From: Congeria kusceri
Taxonomy: Eukaryota; Mollusca; Bivalvia; Myida; Dreissenidae
Length of the DNA stretch: 64,000 nucleotides
Direction of reading: 5' to 3'
Assembly: GCA_027627225.1 (NCBI GenBank)
Contig: CM051034.1
Coordinates: forward strand, 41,149,048-41,213,047
Of the stretch, positions 24,501 to 36,350 are shown piece after piece. Within the stretch, counting starts at the first letter, position 1, and each line of letters starts with the position of its first letter. The translations under genes and the position numbers were made by a program. The notes below the pieces were generated by a model. That model saw nothing but the letters and a program-made list of their open reading frames with translations, searched no databases and had not been told where the DNA came from.

Positions 24501-25490
24501 GCTTCCCGGTAATTGTTGATACTCGTAATTAGCATATCACGTGACCACCAGTGGCACGCGAAGGTCTGCCTCGTTATAGCATTTATCTGAGCAATTAGTG
24601 GCAATAATTAATTTGCCAAGTTAATTGGGAGCAATTTAAGGCGATCATTAGATGATATATCTGACACTTTACGAATCTCTGAAGGCGGGCACTGGAAGCG
24701 AGGCAGCTGAGAGGTCGTCTTGGGAATTATTAAACATTCAAATGCAGTCTTAGCCTCTTAGGTAACCGTTATGGGCAAATAAACGCCGTTTGGGTTGTAT
24801 ATTTAGTAAATGAGAGTTTTAAATAATGGAGGCCATTTGGACGTTCATTGCCCCGTTTACGTATGACTATATTAACCCCGCGGAACAAACAAAATTACTT
24901 GCTTCATACAATATTTCGTGCACTGTTGTTTTGACAAAAAAGGGACACAATCTCATAAAGGTACATTGCTGCGTTTTGTGTCCTGTTGTGCGTGAAGTAA
25001 TATTTTCCACACAAAAACTAACTTAAATATAGTGTTAGTTTGGGAATCAGTTGAACTTTTTTTAATTTTAAGGGACCGAAATAAGACAGAAAAAAACTAT
25101 TATAATCAAGTAAGCGTAAATAAAACAACCGAGTTTACCGATATCCTTTGGTTGAATCACTGAATCGAAGTATTCATCGTTATGGTAGCATGGGTTAATA
25201 AAAGAAAGACACAAACCAATTTCCAATGAGACCAGACTATTAAACTCTTATGTAAATGGCGAAATACACCAAGCGATTTTGCTATTTTGCAATGGAACCT
25301 ATACAGATTTGATTAACTGGTTTTCTCACCTATACACGACCCAGGAAGTGAACAGTAGGAAAAGATCGTGGTTGAATAACAGGGTGCTGCACCCGGCTGT
25401 CTCTCTGGGCAAGTCAACACAGCCATGTTCAATGTCGTTTGAAATGTAATATATCTTCGCAAATATTCAATGAAGATACAATGTTGGAAA
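21600..25490. other. Intergenic, no gene seen; possible regulatory island near 24.5 kb
   Basis: No host gene or mobile element recognised. The stretch 24,480-24,690 stands out by its TAATTA/CAATTA word density (GGTAATTG, GTAATTAG, GCAATTAG, ATAATTAATTTG, GTTAATTGG) and higher GC than its flanks, a pattern seen in developmental enhancers. This is a visual impression. Confidence 0.3.
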
Positions 25491-25491
25491 A

Positions 25492-26522
25492 ACAAGAGCT
25501 GTCAGAGGACAGCGCGCTCGACTATTTGAAGTATTTCAGTTGGTACATATTTTGGATGGTGGAATCGGCATAAATTTGTTAAAATACAAAACTTTTAAGT
25601 GAAGCCTTGTATAGTTTATACATTTTTGGAACAAAAACTTTAACCACAAAATCTATGTAAAAAGTATGCATAACTCTGTCAAAATACAAAACAGAGTTAT
25701 GGGTAATGTAACGCCTGATACTAGAGTTGATGACAAAGGTTATTTCCAAGTTTCAAGTGAATAACTTATGTAGTTTTGAAGTTACCAAACTTTTGAATTT
25801 AAACTTTAACCAGAAAATCTATGTGAAAAAGGGGCATAACTCTGTCAAAATACAAAACATAGTTATGGGTAATGTTGCCCCTGATACTAGAGTTGATGAC
25901 AAAGGTTAGTTCCAAGTTTCAGGTGAATAACTTATGTAGTTTAGAAGTTACCAAACTTTTGAATGTAAACTTTAAACAGAAAATCTAAGTGAAAAGGGGC
26001 ATAACTATGTCAGAATACAAAGTAGAGTTATAGGTAATGTTGCTCCTGATACTAGAGTTGATGACAAAGGGTTTTTCCAAGTTTCAAGTGAAAAGCTTAT
26101 GTAGTATTGAAGTTACAAAACTTTTGAATTTAAACTTTAACCAGAAAATCTATGTGAAAAGGGGGTATAACTCTGTCAAAATACAAAAAGAGTTATGGGG
26201 AATGTTGCCCCTGATACTGGAGCTGATGACAAAGGTTAGTTCCAAGTTTCAAGTGAATAACGTATGTAGTTTTGAAGTTACAAAACTTTTGAATATAAAC
26301 TTTAACTAAAAAATCTACTTGAAAAAGGGGCATAATTCTGTCAAAATACAAAACAGAGTTACGGGGAATGTTGCCCCTGATATGGAGTTGATGAAGTGAA
26401 TAACTTATGTAGTTTTGAAGTAACAAGACTTTTGAATAAAAACGTTAAAAATTCAGACGCGGACGCCGACGCCGGGGGTAGTAGGATATGGCTCATCTAT
26501 TCTTCGAATAGTCGAGCTAATA
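25492..26522. mobile_element. Pearl-like element with five ~166-bp internal repeats
   Basis: The ends carry the inverted word GCTCGACTATTYGAAG (25517-25532 and about 26502-26517). The interior is about five direct units of roughly 166 bp, each with GGGTAATGTTGCCCCTGATA, CAAGTTTCAAGTGAATAAC and CATAACTCTGTCAAAATACA. The 3' end has a GACGCCGACGCC tract. This resembles bivalve 'pearl'/Helitron-associated non-autonomous elements, which have tandem ~160-bp cores. No protein-coding capacity. Confidence 0.65.
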
Positions 26523-26875
26523 ATTAGAAACACAATTATTAGGGACCTGGATTATCAAAATTATTCAAATATTTTAGAACTGGTCTGGTATCACATCCCT
26601 GCTTCCCCTCAGCAGTATCCTGTACCTTTTCTGATCTTAGGTCTGTCCCTAATCACTATATCTCATACCTGGTTTAAAGGGACGTGTTCACATATTTTCG
26701 TAATTTTAAAGTATGCCATAAAATGTTTTCATTTGACAGATTTAAGCATCGCAACAAAAGAGCTCAGGTATAATAGTTCACAAAAAGAATTTTAAAAAAA
26801 AAGAAAAGAAAAAAGAACGTTGCTCCCAGCTAGGTTCGAACCTCAGACCTCCGGATCAAAAGTCTAACGCTTTAA

Positions 26876-27373
26876 AGGGACCTGTTCACAGATTGACGAA
26901 TTGAAAATATTTCAACTTTTTGTCACCGATTCCAAAAATAAAATAACAGTGTATACAAGGGAACAAAATAACACTACGGACCTAGAAATATACTGTAAAA
27001 AAAACCGTTTCGTTTATGAGTAATCATCAGTTGAAATAGACAAAATTATAAAGCGTTTGTAACGCTAAACGATGAAATAATTTGGAGTGTTTCTGTTGTT
27101 TTCGTTGAAACTGTTGACATCATGTGGGACACATACATAAAGTAAAAAATTCAAAGTGAAATATAGAAATCGAAATGGCCGAGTGGATAAAGCTCGCCTT
27201 TTAATCCGGAGGTCCCGGGTTCGAACACCGGTGAGACCAATTTTTTCTTATCTTTTTTTTAAATAGTTTTCTTGTTATTATACTTGAGCTTTTTAGTTCC
27301 GATACTGAAATTTGTCAAGTTAAGACATTTAATGGTATACTTTAAAAAATGCGAAAATCTGCGAACAATTCCC
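26876..27373 (+). mobile_element. Inner 498-bp TTAA/tRNA element (intact)
   Basis: Begins AGGGACCTGTTCACAGATTG and ends CTGCGAACAATTCCC. It is bounded by TTAA at 26872-26875 and 27374-27377, a 4-bp target-site duplication. The interior has a 290-bp head, a tRNA-like module (27169-27240) followed by a T-run, and a 130-bp tail. It has no long open frame and must be mobilised in trans. Confidence 0.85.
27169..27246 (+). tRNA. tRNA-like Pol III module inside the TTAA element
   Basis: Box A TGGCCGAGTGG (27176-27186) and box B GGTTCGAACACC (27218-27229) have tRNA spacing. GGTCCCGGGTTCGAACACCG gives a plausible T-arm, and TTTTTT at 27241-27246 is a Pol III terminator. The class II-like GGCCGAGTGG start is reminiscent of tRNA-Ser/Leu. 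The anticodon region is AT-rich and cannot be assigned safely. It is a mobile-element promoter, not a host tRNA gene. Confidence 0.65.
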
Positions 27374-27699
27374 TTAACCACTCAGCCATTTTGATTTCTA
27401 TACTTAAATCACCATTTTTTACTTTATACAAGTGATTCAGGTGTTGTCGACGATTTTTACGAAAACAACATAAACATTCCAAATTATTCCATCGTTCAGC
27501 GTTACAAACGCTTTATAATTTCAACTGAAGTATACTCATGAACGAAATGGAATTTACAATATATTTCTATGTCCATAGTGTTATTTTCCTCATTTTTATA
27601 CACTATTCTTATATTTTTGGAATCAGTGATAAACAGTTGGAAAATTGTCAATTCGTCAATCTGTGTACAGGTCCCTTTAAACATAATACTCAATATGTT

Positions 27700-28610
27700 T
27701 TGTCTGAGATTGCATAAAATACAAATAGTAGATAGCAGAGTCGGTTGCGTTTGTACCCTAATAACGGAATCCCTCGTGTGCGTCAACACTGACGTACGAG
27801 TGCGACTATAATGACGGTATCATCATCTCCATCCTCACGATCTCTGATCGCCGACTCACGTATTGATGACTCGGTGACAGAAGACGGAGAGGGCGTCGTA
27901 ATTCGAGAAATCGTCCGAATCCCGCCCTGTTGGGTCCCACTGATAGAAAATTAATTATCTCGTAAAATCCCGCCGACCTCTGATAAACCGACACGACCTC
28001 CTGTGGGGAGAATGTGCCTACACTCAGACATTTCGGTCATTTCTGATGGAACCTGTGATTTATTGTGATAAGGTTTCTTTTGAAAATTTAATATTCGCTG
28101 GTTTTTTACGAGTTGTAATGACTGCTTCGACATCATGGCATTTGCATGGTGCAAAACGACTCGTTAGATACTCGCGTGAAAAGTTGCTGGCAAAACGTAA
28201 ATACATTGTTTATAGACCTACACATTTAAACACATAGCACGATAACGAAAAGCTTGGTCTAATTAGAGACTTGGCGCGACTTAAGACCAGTCCCCTGTCG
28301 TCCAATATTGATACAGCGACCCACTGTCCATATGGTGACCACGGTGACGTACGAATCCATGATAAAGTAACCTATGTAGACAATGTCCCACATCATTGTC
28401 AACATGCTAGAAATCAAAGTTAGTGACTGTTCGATCAAGCATTAACATTGAAAACTTTACCATTTGTTACATGGCGGTTAAAGACCTTTATAGGTTTTGC
28501 CACGAACTTGTTAAACTCCTGCCCAGCTATTGTTAACGGAACAATTTACATTTATCGAACGTCACAGACACATTACAAGCTTCACCGTGTGCTCTTTTCT
28601 GTAAAATAGG
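27700..28610. other. Intergenic, no gene seen; GC-richer patch
   Basis: 27,800-28,030 is richer in GC and holds AAATTAATTATCTCG; it may be regulatory. No exon is recognised. Confidence 0.3.
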
Positions 28611-28613
28611 TTA

Positions 28614-28992
28614 GGCCAGAGTTGTTTTATTTCTTGGTTCTCGGACATTTTTGGAAAAGTGTCCGGTTGGAGTAGGGAAAAAAAATAAAAATAAAAAACA
28701 ACAACACAGATTTGAGTTCATTAATGACTAGAATTTCACAAATGGAAATGGGCAGTGATATTAAAATCTTGATACATTTTTATTACTTACAAAATTACAC
28801 AACATCAACTTATCACTTCATGATAACCATGACATTAATTTTTTTTGGCATTCCGTGTAACAGGTTGAAACTCTTTCACAAGGTCATTTGTACGATATCG
28901 GTTACATTCTAATTTATTATTATTTTTTTTTGCTTTTTTGGAAAAAATCGAGTCGGCGGATCAGAGAACCAAGAAATAAAAAAAATCTCGCC
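28614..28992. mobile_element. PIF/Harbinger-type MITE, copy 1 (379 bp)
   Basis: Termini GGCCAGAGTTGTTTTATTTC and (reverse complement of the right end) GGCGAGATTTTTTTTATTTC continue into TTGGTTCTC. TTA flanks both ends (28611-28613 and 28993-28995). A TTA target-site duplication with GGC-type ends is characteristic of PIF/Harbinger (Tourist) MITEs. A second full copy is at 38,588-38,968. No coding frame. Confidence 0.85.
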
Positions 28993-28999
28993 TTAATAG

Positions 29000-30130
29000 T
29001 TAAGCACCTGATTTCCAAGTGCAATGCATGGTTACAACATATTAATTTGCGTATGATAGACATTTGTGCAAACGTCTATATTATGAATAGAGCAGCAAAA
29101 CAAGACGGGTCAAAATGTCTACACTAACGAAATTGGAATGGGACACTGTCTATGCGTTATTTCGTCCCTTTCCCATGAGGTCAGACGAGATTTCAGCAAC
29201 AGGAATGAGAAACGCTTCAGCAACAGGAATGAGAAACGCTTAGTCAACCGTTTGTCTGCAATAGACAATTACGCAGACGTACCATAGACAATTAAGATAA
29301 AGGTAAACAACAATGCATCATTAAAGCCAGCTAATCGCGACGCATTATCTCAACATGAAATAAATCTAACGGAAAATTGAGGATCATAATTGGCAATAGA
29401 AAACTTGACAAACCCTATTAAATTACAAAATTCCATTATCTAAATGCCATTTAAAAGGAATTAAGACGCTGCCACATTAAACACACGTGCGCACGTGCTA
29501 GAATCTTAGCCTGTCGAATGTCTCATTCTAAATCACGCGTGAAATCGAGATAATACGCGAGATAAGACGATGTTTTAGACTTTCTGTTTAGCGCGAAATC
29601 GATGTAATGATAATAAAATCAGGCGATTTATTCGGCTTAAAAAGGTGTGCTTTTATGCGTGATGACTACAGACCACCGCCGGTTGCGCGTCTCTCCATGT
29701 TAAACTGTTACTCGAACTTCAAACTAACTGCTATCTATATTTCCTGCTGGTGGTCTGGTAAAACTTCTTATTTTGTTCTTAGAGCGTTCAGGGTGTGTGT
29801 TTTTCAATCCGTTGACGCGCACGTCAGTGGACAGCTTACACTGTTCTTTGCCGCCAAACGCTTTATAACTCTAAAAGTTTCAACTGATAATTACTCATTA
29901 ACGACACGTTATTAACAATATATATCTATGTCATATTATTTATTTTCTGTATATACAATGCTAACGCCCTCGTGGTTTAATTCCTATTTCTTAAATAATA
30001 TATGCAAATGATACTACAATACTTGCGTAATTTTAGTTCAAATCATACACATTCTCTGTGAATTGCTGTTCTTACCTTCTTAACTACTTCAAATTCTAAT
30101 TCCGGCAATTAATTTGACAGAAAATAAATG
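29000..30130. other. Intergenic; fragment of TTAA/tRNA element at 29,820-29,935 (-)
   Basis: AACGCTTTATAA and TTTCAACTGATAATTACTCA match the head of the 497-bp family in reverse orientation. A 24-bp direct duplication (CTTCAGCAACAGGAATGAGA) lies at about 29,193-29,240. No host gene is recognised. Confidence 0.45.
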
Positions 30131-30326
30131 AGGCGTGTCGTGGGAAAATCGCGCTTGATGCATATGCTTAAAGTGTCGTCAGGTATCAGCCTGTGCAGTC
30201 TCCGCACAGGCTAATCCAGGACGACACTTACAGTGAAATTATGTTGAAACCGAAAATACCATAAAAGCGGAAAGTGTCGTCCCGGATTAGCATATGCATT
30301 TAGCCCGTGTTTCCCACGACACGCCT
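30131..30326. mobile_element. Foldback MITE, copy b
   Basis: Ends AGGCGTGTCGTGGGAAAA and TTCCCACGACACGCCT. TAAATG immediately precedes the left end and follows the right end, a candidate 6-bp target-site duplication. The internal hairpin GCCTGTGCAGTC...CGCACAGGCTAATCC is characteristic of the family. Confidence 0.85.
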
Positions 30327-30357
30327 TAAATGTGCGTTTGTTTCGAATAGATGATTC

Positions 30358-30750
30358 CAGGGTGGCCACTGAAATTCCGTAATAAACTTCCCTGACGTTT
30401 CCCTGATTTTCCCTGACCGGAATTTAATTTTCCATGATATTTATTGTCAAATTACTGGTAAAATTAGTGCAAAGTGGTGAAAGCATACATAAAAATAATA
30501 ACACTATTTTCCATTTTTAGCCAGTTGTTAACTTCTTATTCTAAACAAGTATGATAATTGTATTGGTTTATTGTTTAAATATTTATTGAATTCTATGTTT
30601 CACTACCTCATTTTGGATTTGTTCTAACACTTTTGCTCAAATTCCCTGAATTTTCCCTGATTTTTGCAAAATTTTAAAATTCCCTGATTTTTCCCTGCAG
30701 GGAATTTTTTCACACTTTTCCCCCGTTTTCCAGAGTCGGTGGCCACCCTG
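30358..30750. mobile_element. hAT-like MITE (393 bp)
   Basis: Terminal repeats CAGGGTGGCCACT and GGTGGCCACCCTG. Subterminal CCCTGA-rich tracts (TTCCCTGATTTTCCCTGACC) repeat on both sides. GATTC occurs directly outside both ends (30353-30357, 30751-30755), shorter than the 8 bp usual for hAT. CAGGG ends and CCCTGA tracts suggest hAT. No transposase. Confidence 0.7.
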
Positions 30751-31226
30751 GATTCAGCGCCCCCCAGCAGGCTATTCACGCATCTGTTGTCATATTGTTT
30801 TGATAGTCTTTATAACCGCAACAAAAACACTTATTACCAATAAATATCACCGAGCAGCATTAATTCCCCATCTACCTACCCCGGATCTGCATGCCCGCGA
30901 TGCCTCGCATAGCTGTGAGTGGTGTTTTGAATCAGCCTTGTCAATCTGCAGAAACATAAGTAACACCACGGTAACACCACGTGTGATTTACGGGGGAATA
31001 AAACTGTTCCAAGGACTGTCGCCCTCTGAACAAAATATGCTCAAGATTGTGTACAGTGTTTTTTCTTGGTCTTTTTTGGACATTTAAATGGTTACTAACA
31101 CACGTGAAGGGTGGGTTGTAAATGAAAATGTTCTGTAGTCGGTAGAAGGTAACTTCCGCGTGTCTGCGGGGGTGACAAAATCAGTTGTCCATATTGCGCA
31201 GCCTATCCCAGAGCATGTCCGGACAA

Positions 31227-31534
31227 GTGAACACTTGCCTGAATTTACTGTACAGACAACTGACCAACAGCTTTTGTGTGAACTGGCCAACAGCATTTGT
31301 GTGAACACTTGCCTGAATTTACTGTACAGACAACTGACCAACAGCTTTTGTGTGAACTGTCCAACAGCATTTGTGTGAACACTTACCTGAATTTACTGTA
31401 CAGACAACTGACCAGCAGCATTTGTGTGAACACTTGCCTGAATTTACTGTACAGACAACTGACCAACAGCATTTGTGTGAACACTTGCCTGAATTTTCTG
31501 TACAGACAACTGACCAACAGCATTTGTCGAAAAC
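31227..31534. repeat. ~51-bp tandem repeat, 5-6 units
   Basis: Units contain AACACTTGCCTGAATTTACT, GTACAGACAACTGACCAACA and GCATTTGTGTG. Two units carry an extra 21-bp insert. The 51-bp period is 17 codons, so open frames persist on both strands without being genes. Confidence 0.9.
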
Positions 31535-31559
31535 AGACAAGTAAGGCAATGTAACATTT

Positions 31560-34500
31560 CTACTCCCTGGTCTAGTACTAGATATCTAGGTGTGTTGACA
31601 TATTTTCTTTAGTATTTCCATAAACCATATTTAACTCAGGCCTTTGCCGAATACAAACATTATGACATTGGACAAATACACAACATCAGCAAGAACAACA
31701 TCAACCCAGAAATAGCTTATAATTAGCTACTATGAAGTACAGTATTATGCAGATTCAAGCTGAAGTAGCACCCAATGATCATTGGGATTCTTCCACATAT
31801 CTTCCAAACTCAAAACTTTCTCTCCTCTTCCGCCTCCACTTGCAACAGCTACAAGTTAGTCATTGAGTACACTTTTCTTAACAAGAGTTTACGAGCGTAT
31901 TATTATCAAATACATAAATTATAAGCACATCGTGACCTTGATAATAATGTGCAATTACAGAATATACGAAGAGAGCTAAGTGAAGAGCATATCACATTAA
32001 ATGAATCGGTTATTTAACTACCGTTTAATTAGTAATAACAGTAATACAGCTAGAACATATTTCTTTCAAGGATTTTCTGTATTGCCTAAAATTAGCACAT
32101 AATGTGTTCCGTTACATATGAAGTTGAACATTCAAGATGTTGGTGGCAGATTTGGTACGTTAAGATTTGCTCGACATTTATTGCGGTTTAAGGGGTAATT
32201 GATTTCACGTTATGGAATTCATAAGTCGCAAAATATGTAACGTTCCTCTCAATAGGTGTCGGAAGTGACATGATAGTAAATTGCATCTGACAACAGCCGG
32301 CGAACAATACCGAGCGGTACAGGCAGTTAGTGGGCTGGAAGCCGCAAAATAAATTGGTTACACATTTCGGATTTTGGAATTCTGATGGTTCATAACATGC
32401 GTTCATTTCCCTTGTTGGAAATTGGTATTAACGAAGGACTCTCGATTAAATTTTCTGTCATAACACTACGGGATTTATAGCTTATCAGACTTTTAAAAGC
32501 GGCGGTTATTAGCAATGATTTTCAATATTCATCCCTGAACAAACAAATATCCCGGTTTGATCTACGAAAGGTTTTGGTATAATCTGCGAATATAGCCGTT
32601 TATGAAAATTATTGACCCTTTGTATCAAGATTGTTACATTTTTGGACAAGTCAGAGATAAATTGATGGCATCTTAAGCAAGTTAAATGACAATTTGTATC
32701 GCGAATTAATTCTTAAGCGGCCCTTTAGGATCAATTAAGTCTCGAGACATCCACGGACGCTCCGAACAAAGAAATCTCGGGGTGCCGGTATCATATTTTA
32801 CACGATGATTTACACGCGGGAGGCGGCAAGATCGCACTTTTGTATCTTTGCGGACGATAACGATGAAAAGTTCAATCTCCAGTTGGAACCTACTTCAAAA
32901 CCTGTTTGTCAGTATGCAATTATGATTTACTATCTAATTGATGATTCTTGATTATAAATAATCATACGAACGAAACAACTTGGAACCAATATTCGACCAA
33001 GAAACAACGCCTATTTTGCTATACTTGTTTGTCATCCTTCTTTTTCTTTCCTATATGGCCGCTTAATTGCATGACACGAGGTGGGTGATATTTATATACA
33101 TGTAATTATTTGTAATGTGTAATGTGCATGTATTGTACATGTATTCATTGAAATGTGCATGTATTGTACAGGTATTAATTGAAATGTGCATGTATTGTAC
33201 AGGTATTCATTGAAATGCGCATGTATTGTACAGGTATTCATTGAAATGCGACAAAAAGGAAACATTATTTGAAAACCACGAGTACCGACCGGTATGACTG
33301 TTCCTTTACCTATGTCCATTCAATAAACAAGTTAATGAATCCAGATATTATACAAATAACAGAATATATTTGATTTATATAATTAAAATGAAATTTAATC
33401 ATTGTTATAAGTTGTTTCATTGCCGGGGAATAGCTACGCTAAATGCACATTGTTTAATCAAGCGGTACCATGGGTACGAGGTGCAGATATGAGCGAGGAC
33501 ACGACTGTACTCTCGAGACTTATGCTATTCGTGGACACATTTATTAAGTAACTTCTGTCAACGCTGTAAGCAGCAAATAACAGTCATTACCCCACATTTC
33601 AACTCGTCTTTGGATATAATTGTAATCTTAGATGCCCATCTGTTCTGTGGCAACACACCCACGGAATAGTGTGAGTCATTGCGATCTGCTATAGAAACAA
33701 CTCAACATTTTCAAGTCCGTTCTGCCGTATGTTCGCTGGATAAAAATTCTTGTATGTCATTTTTTAATGTCGTATTTAAACATAGAACATTCTATGTGCA
33801 TAAGCAAATGTCAGTAATTTCGTATTTTCGGGAAATGATGTTTTATCAATCAGTAACCATTACGCATTTATATTTAAGTAAATTAATTGCCGATTATACA
33901 TGTACATCGAAATGACAAAGTAGAAAAAGGTACAATCGTTGTGCACTTCGTAAGAGCAAACCATTCCCGCTGAAAATTACGAAAAAACATTGCATACTGG
34001 AGGAAATTACAAAAATCTCCTATGCTTATACTAACTGTAGTAAATATTTCTATGAAATGATACAAGTAAACGGATAAAATTAAGATAAATTTAACTATCC
34101 AAACGAAGCCCACCGTCCTGCGGTGTTATCGCAAGCATAGAATGTCCTTGAGAGCCAAACTAACATTACAACCGCTAATCGAACATTTAACACATAGCTC
34201 GAAATCCAAGGACATGCCTATCGCAACTATCTGCTCTAGTCTGAGATTGGCCAATTGCTCGCATTATTGCCCTGATCCCTCCTAATGCCACGGCACTGTC
34301 AGAGAGCAATATTTCGGGTCATCTCGCCGCGAGAATTGATAATCGAGTTATCCCCTAGCACCTTGTCGGCGATAACCGGTTTAATTACCAACGTTAAAGT
34401 CAAATTACTATCCATTAAATGTGTTTAGATTAACGCCACAATACCAGGGATGTTCAATACACATTGGCTCACTTAATATGAAGAATATATGAATACATAT

Positions 34501-34829
34501 ATTGTTGTAGGTATTTTTATTCTGGGTCTGAAAATAATGTAATAGGAAGAAAAGTGTCATTTCTGGAAACCAATCTTAGTTGGCGTTTAAGGCACTTTGA
34601 CAATCAAATGTTGTTTCATTCGTAATCGTTTCCATAATTTGCCTTTGATATTGTGTCAGCCCTCCTTACAGAACAATCGAAGTACAGGGCAAATATATAT
34701 GGTAATCTACAAGACGAATATCAAGAACATACTGTAGGTCGTATGATTTATTACATGACCCGTATTCTCTATCGGCATTGAAAGGATTTTTAGGGTGCCA
34801 ATATGCTCATCTGCAACGATTAACCACGC
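31560..34829. other. Intergenic, no gene seen; one 31-bp array
   Basis: 33121-33244 is four 31-bp units containing GCATGTATTGTACAGGTATT. The rest has no recognisable gene. Patches at 32.69-32.83 and 34.19-34.42 kb are less AT-rich with ATTA words and might be regulatory. Confidence 0.4.
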
Positions 34830-35031
34830 TGATCAATGTCGGAGGCGTTCGCACAGACTAATCCAGGACGGCACTTTCCGCTCTTATGGTATTTTCTGTG
34901 TCAATCAAGTCTCTTCTAAAGATCAATCCACTGTTGGCGGAAAGTGTCGTCCTGGATTAGCCTGTGCGGACTGCACAGGCTAATCCGGGACGACACTACG
35001 CGCATGTATTAAGCCCGGTTTACCCACGACA
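34830..35031. mobile_element. Foldback MITE, copy c (left end degraded)
   Basis: Shares GACGACACT...GCATGTATTAAGCCCGGTTT and CCCACGACATGC with the other copies, plus the GGCTAATCC hairpin and TATGGTATTTTCTGT. The central block is in opposite orientation to copies a and d. The left terminal repeat is eroded. Confidence 0.75.
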
Positions 35032-36350
35032 TGCATCATATGAACATTTTCTACAACTTTTATGATGCATAATGTTCAACGTTTGATCATGTGTTGCATT
35101 ATATTGGCGGTGTGTATTTGCTTTTACAATGGTCAGTATTATTAATGCCAAAAGTTCTCCAAGAACCTTCCAGTGTCAACAAGAACATTATTTATTGAAG
35201 CCTTATTAAGTACAGTTTGATAATTATGAACCTTTTGTGGTCAAACAGGATCCTCATGCCTGACAAATATGGGTGACTGACAGGTCAAGATTTTCAGACA
35301 ATCTAGTTACAAGAATTAATTGATCGGCCGCATTTCCAGTAGCTCGCTATCAGATAAACACCATCAATCTCATTGCATTAATTGGTGTCGCTGGACACAG
35401 AATTGAGCGACGAATTCTACTCATCTGCAGATTCCGCCGATGAAGTCATGTTTCGCGAATATCAAGAGCAATAGCGCTTTATTAAAAGCTGATATGAATA
35501 TACGTATATCGTATTTATCGTCGTGGAATTATTGTTCTCTCCAGCTATGAGTTGGTAATAGCCATGCCTCTTGGCGGGTAACCTATCAGCTGATATTGCG
35601 GGGGCGTGGTCTCGCGCGCGTGGCTGTCTGACTGACGGGGGGCGGTAGGCAAAAACATAGCAGAGCTATCAATGCTGGCCTGGTATTTCTGGCTCATTTG
35701 TAAGGTAATTGATTTATAGAAATACAAGTGAGTGTCTTAAAATCTCGATAGGCCTGACTATCGCTCAATCAATACGGATAGAAGGGCAATAATTTGATAG
35801 TGGGAACAGTTTAGCATTAAGATCCCCAACGCTTGATTCAATGCCACGCATGGCACTTCTAGAGTCACTCGCTCGCAGCAAATTTGCGACGCATGATTCG
35901 GGAGCAATAGAGAGATAATTACTGAGACTATTTTCCTACCGACTTTACTGGAATTTGAAGTTCTGGAGTACGGATTGATTAGTATATTATTGCGATTATT
36001 GAAGACATGTGTCTAATTAGTGGCTCGTGTTACATTGCTGCGCCGACACGCATTTAAGACGAATACATGAGACCTTTAATTGAATTATTTGAGCACAAGC
36101 ATCGTGGATATAACTGCTCATCTTACATATATACATACGTTTTATTATAGCTCCATTTTAAACACACATTATATGAAATATATATGCGGAAACGATAGTG
36201 TTGGATGGTATGGATTTGATACATATTGATGCAAACGAACAATTACAACATGGAGGCAATTGGAACAACAGAGAAAACTATAATGAACACTACAATCCGC
36301 AGAAAAGTTAATTTTGCATAATCTGATTTTCGGTGACACAGTATTTCTGG
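35032..36350 (+). promoter_or_regulatory. Presumed 5' flank of the NK7-like gene
   Basis: No gene. Several patches rich in TAATTA, ATTA and TAATTG words (35,300-35,420, 35,850-36,080), with GC above the surrounding desert. The start codon chosen for the homeobox gene is at 36,351 and an in-frame TGA lies at 36,324. A possible splice acceptor (GTGACACAG) precedes 36,341, so an upstream non-coding exon is possible. Confidence 0.35.

Larger units (their letters stand above)
26678..27676 (-). mobile_element. Outer 497-bp TTAA/tRNA element, split by a nested copy
   Basis: The halves 26678-26875 and 27378-27676 lie on the minus strand, flanked by TTAA at 26674-26677 and 27677-27680. Removing the nested copy with one TTAA joins a 497-bp element. 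Its terminal repeats read AGGGACGTGTTCACA at one end and AGGGACCTGTACACA at the other. The join also restores a tRNA-like domain: box A TGGCTGAGTGG from 27378-27388 and box B GGTTCGAACC at 26833-26842. Confidence 0.85.

Noticed and set aside
30800..31087. 95-codon plus-strand frame
   Set aside because: No similarity recognised and no splice or promoter context. It is next to a MITE and a tandem array.
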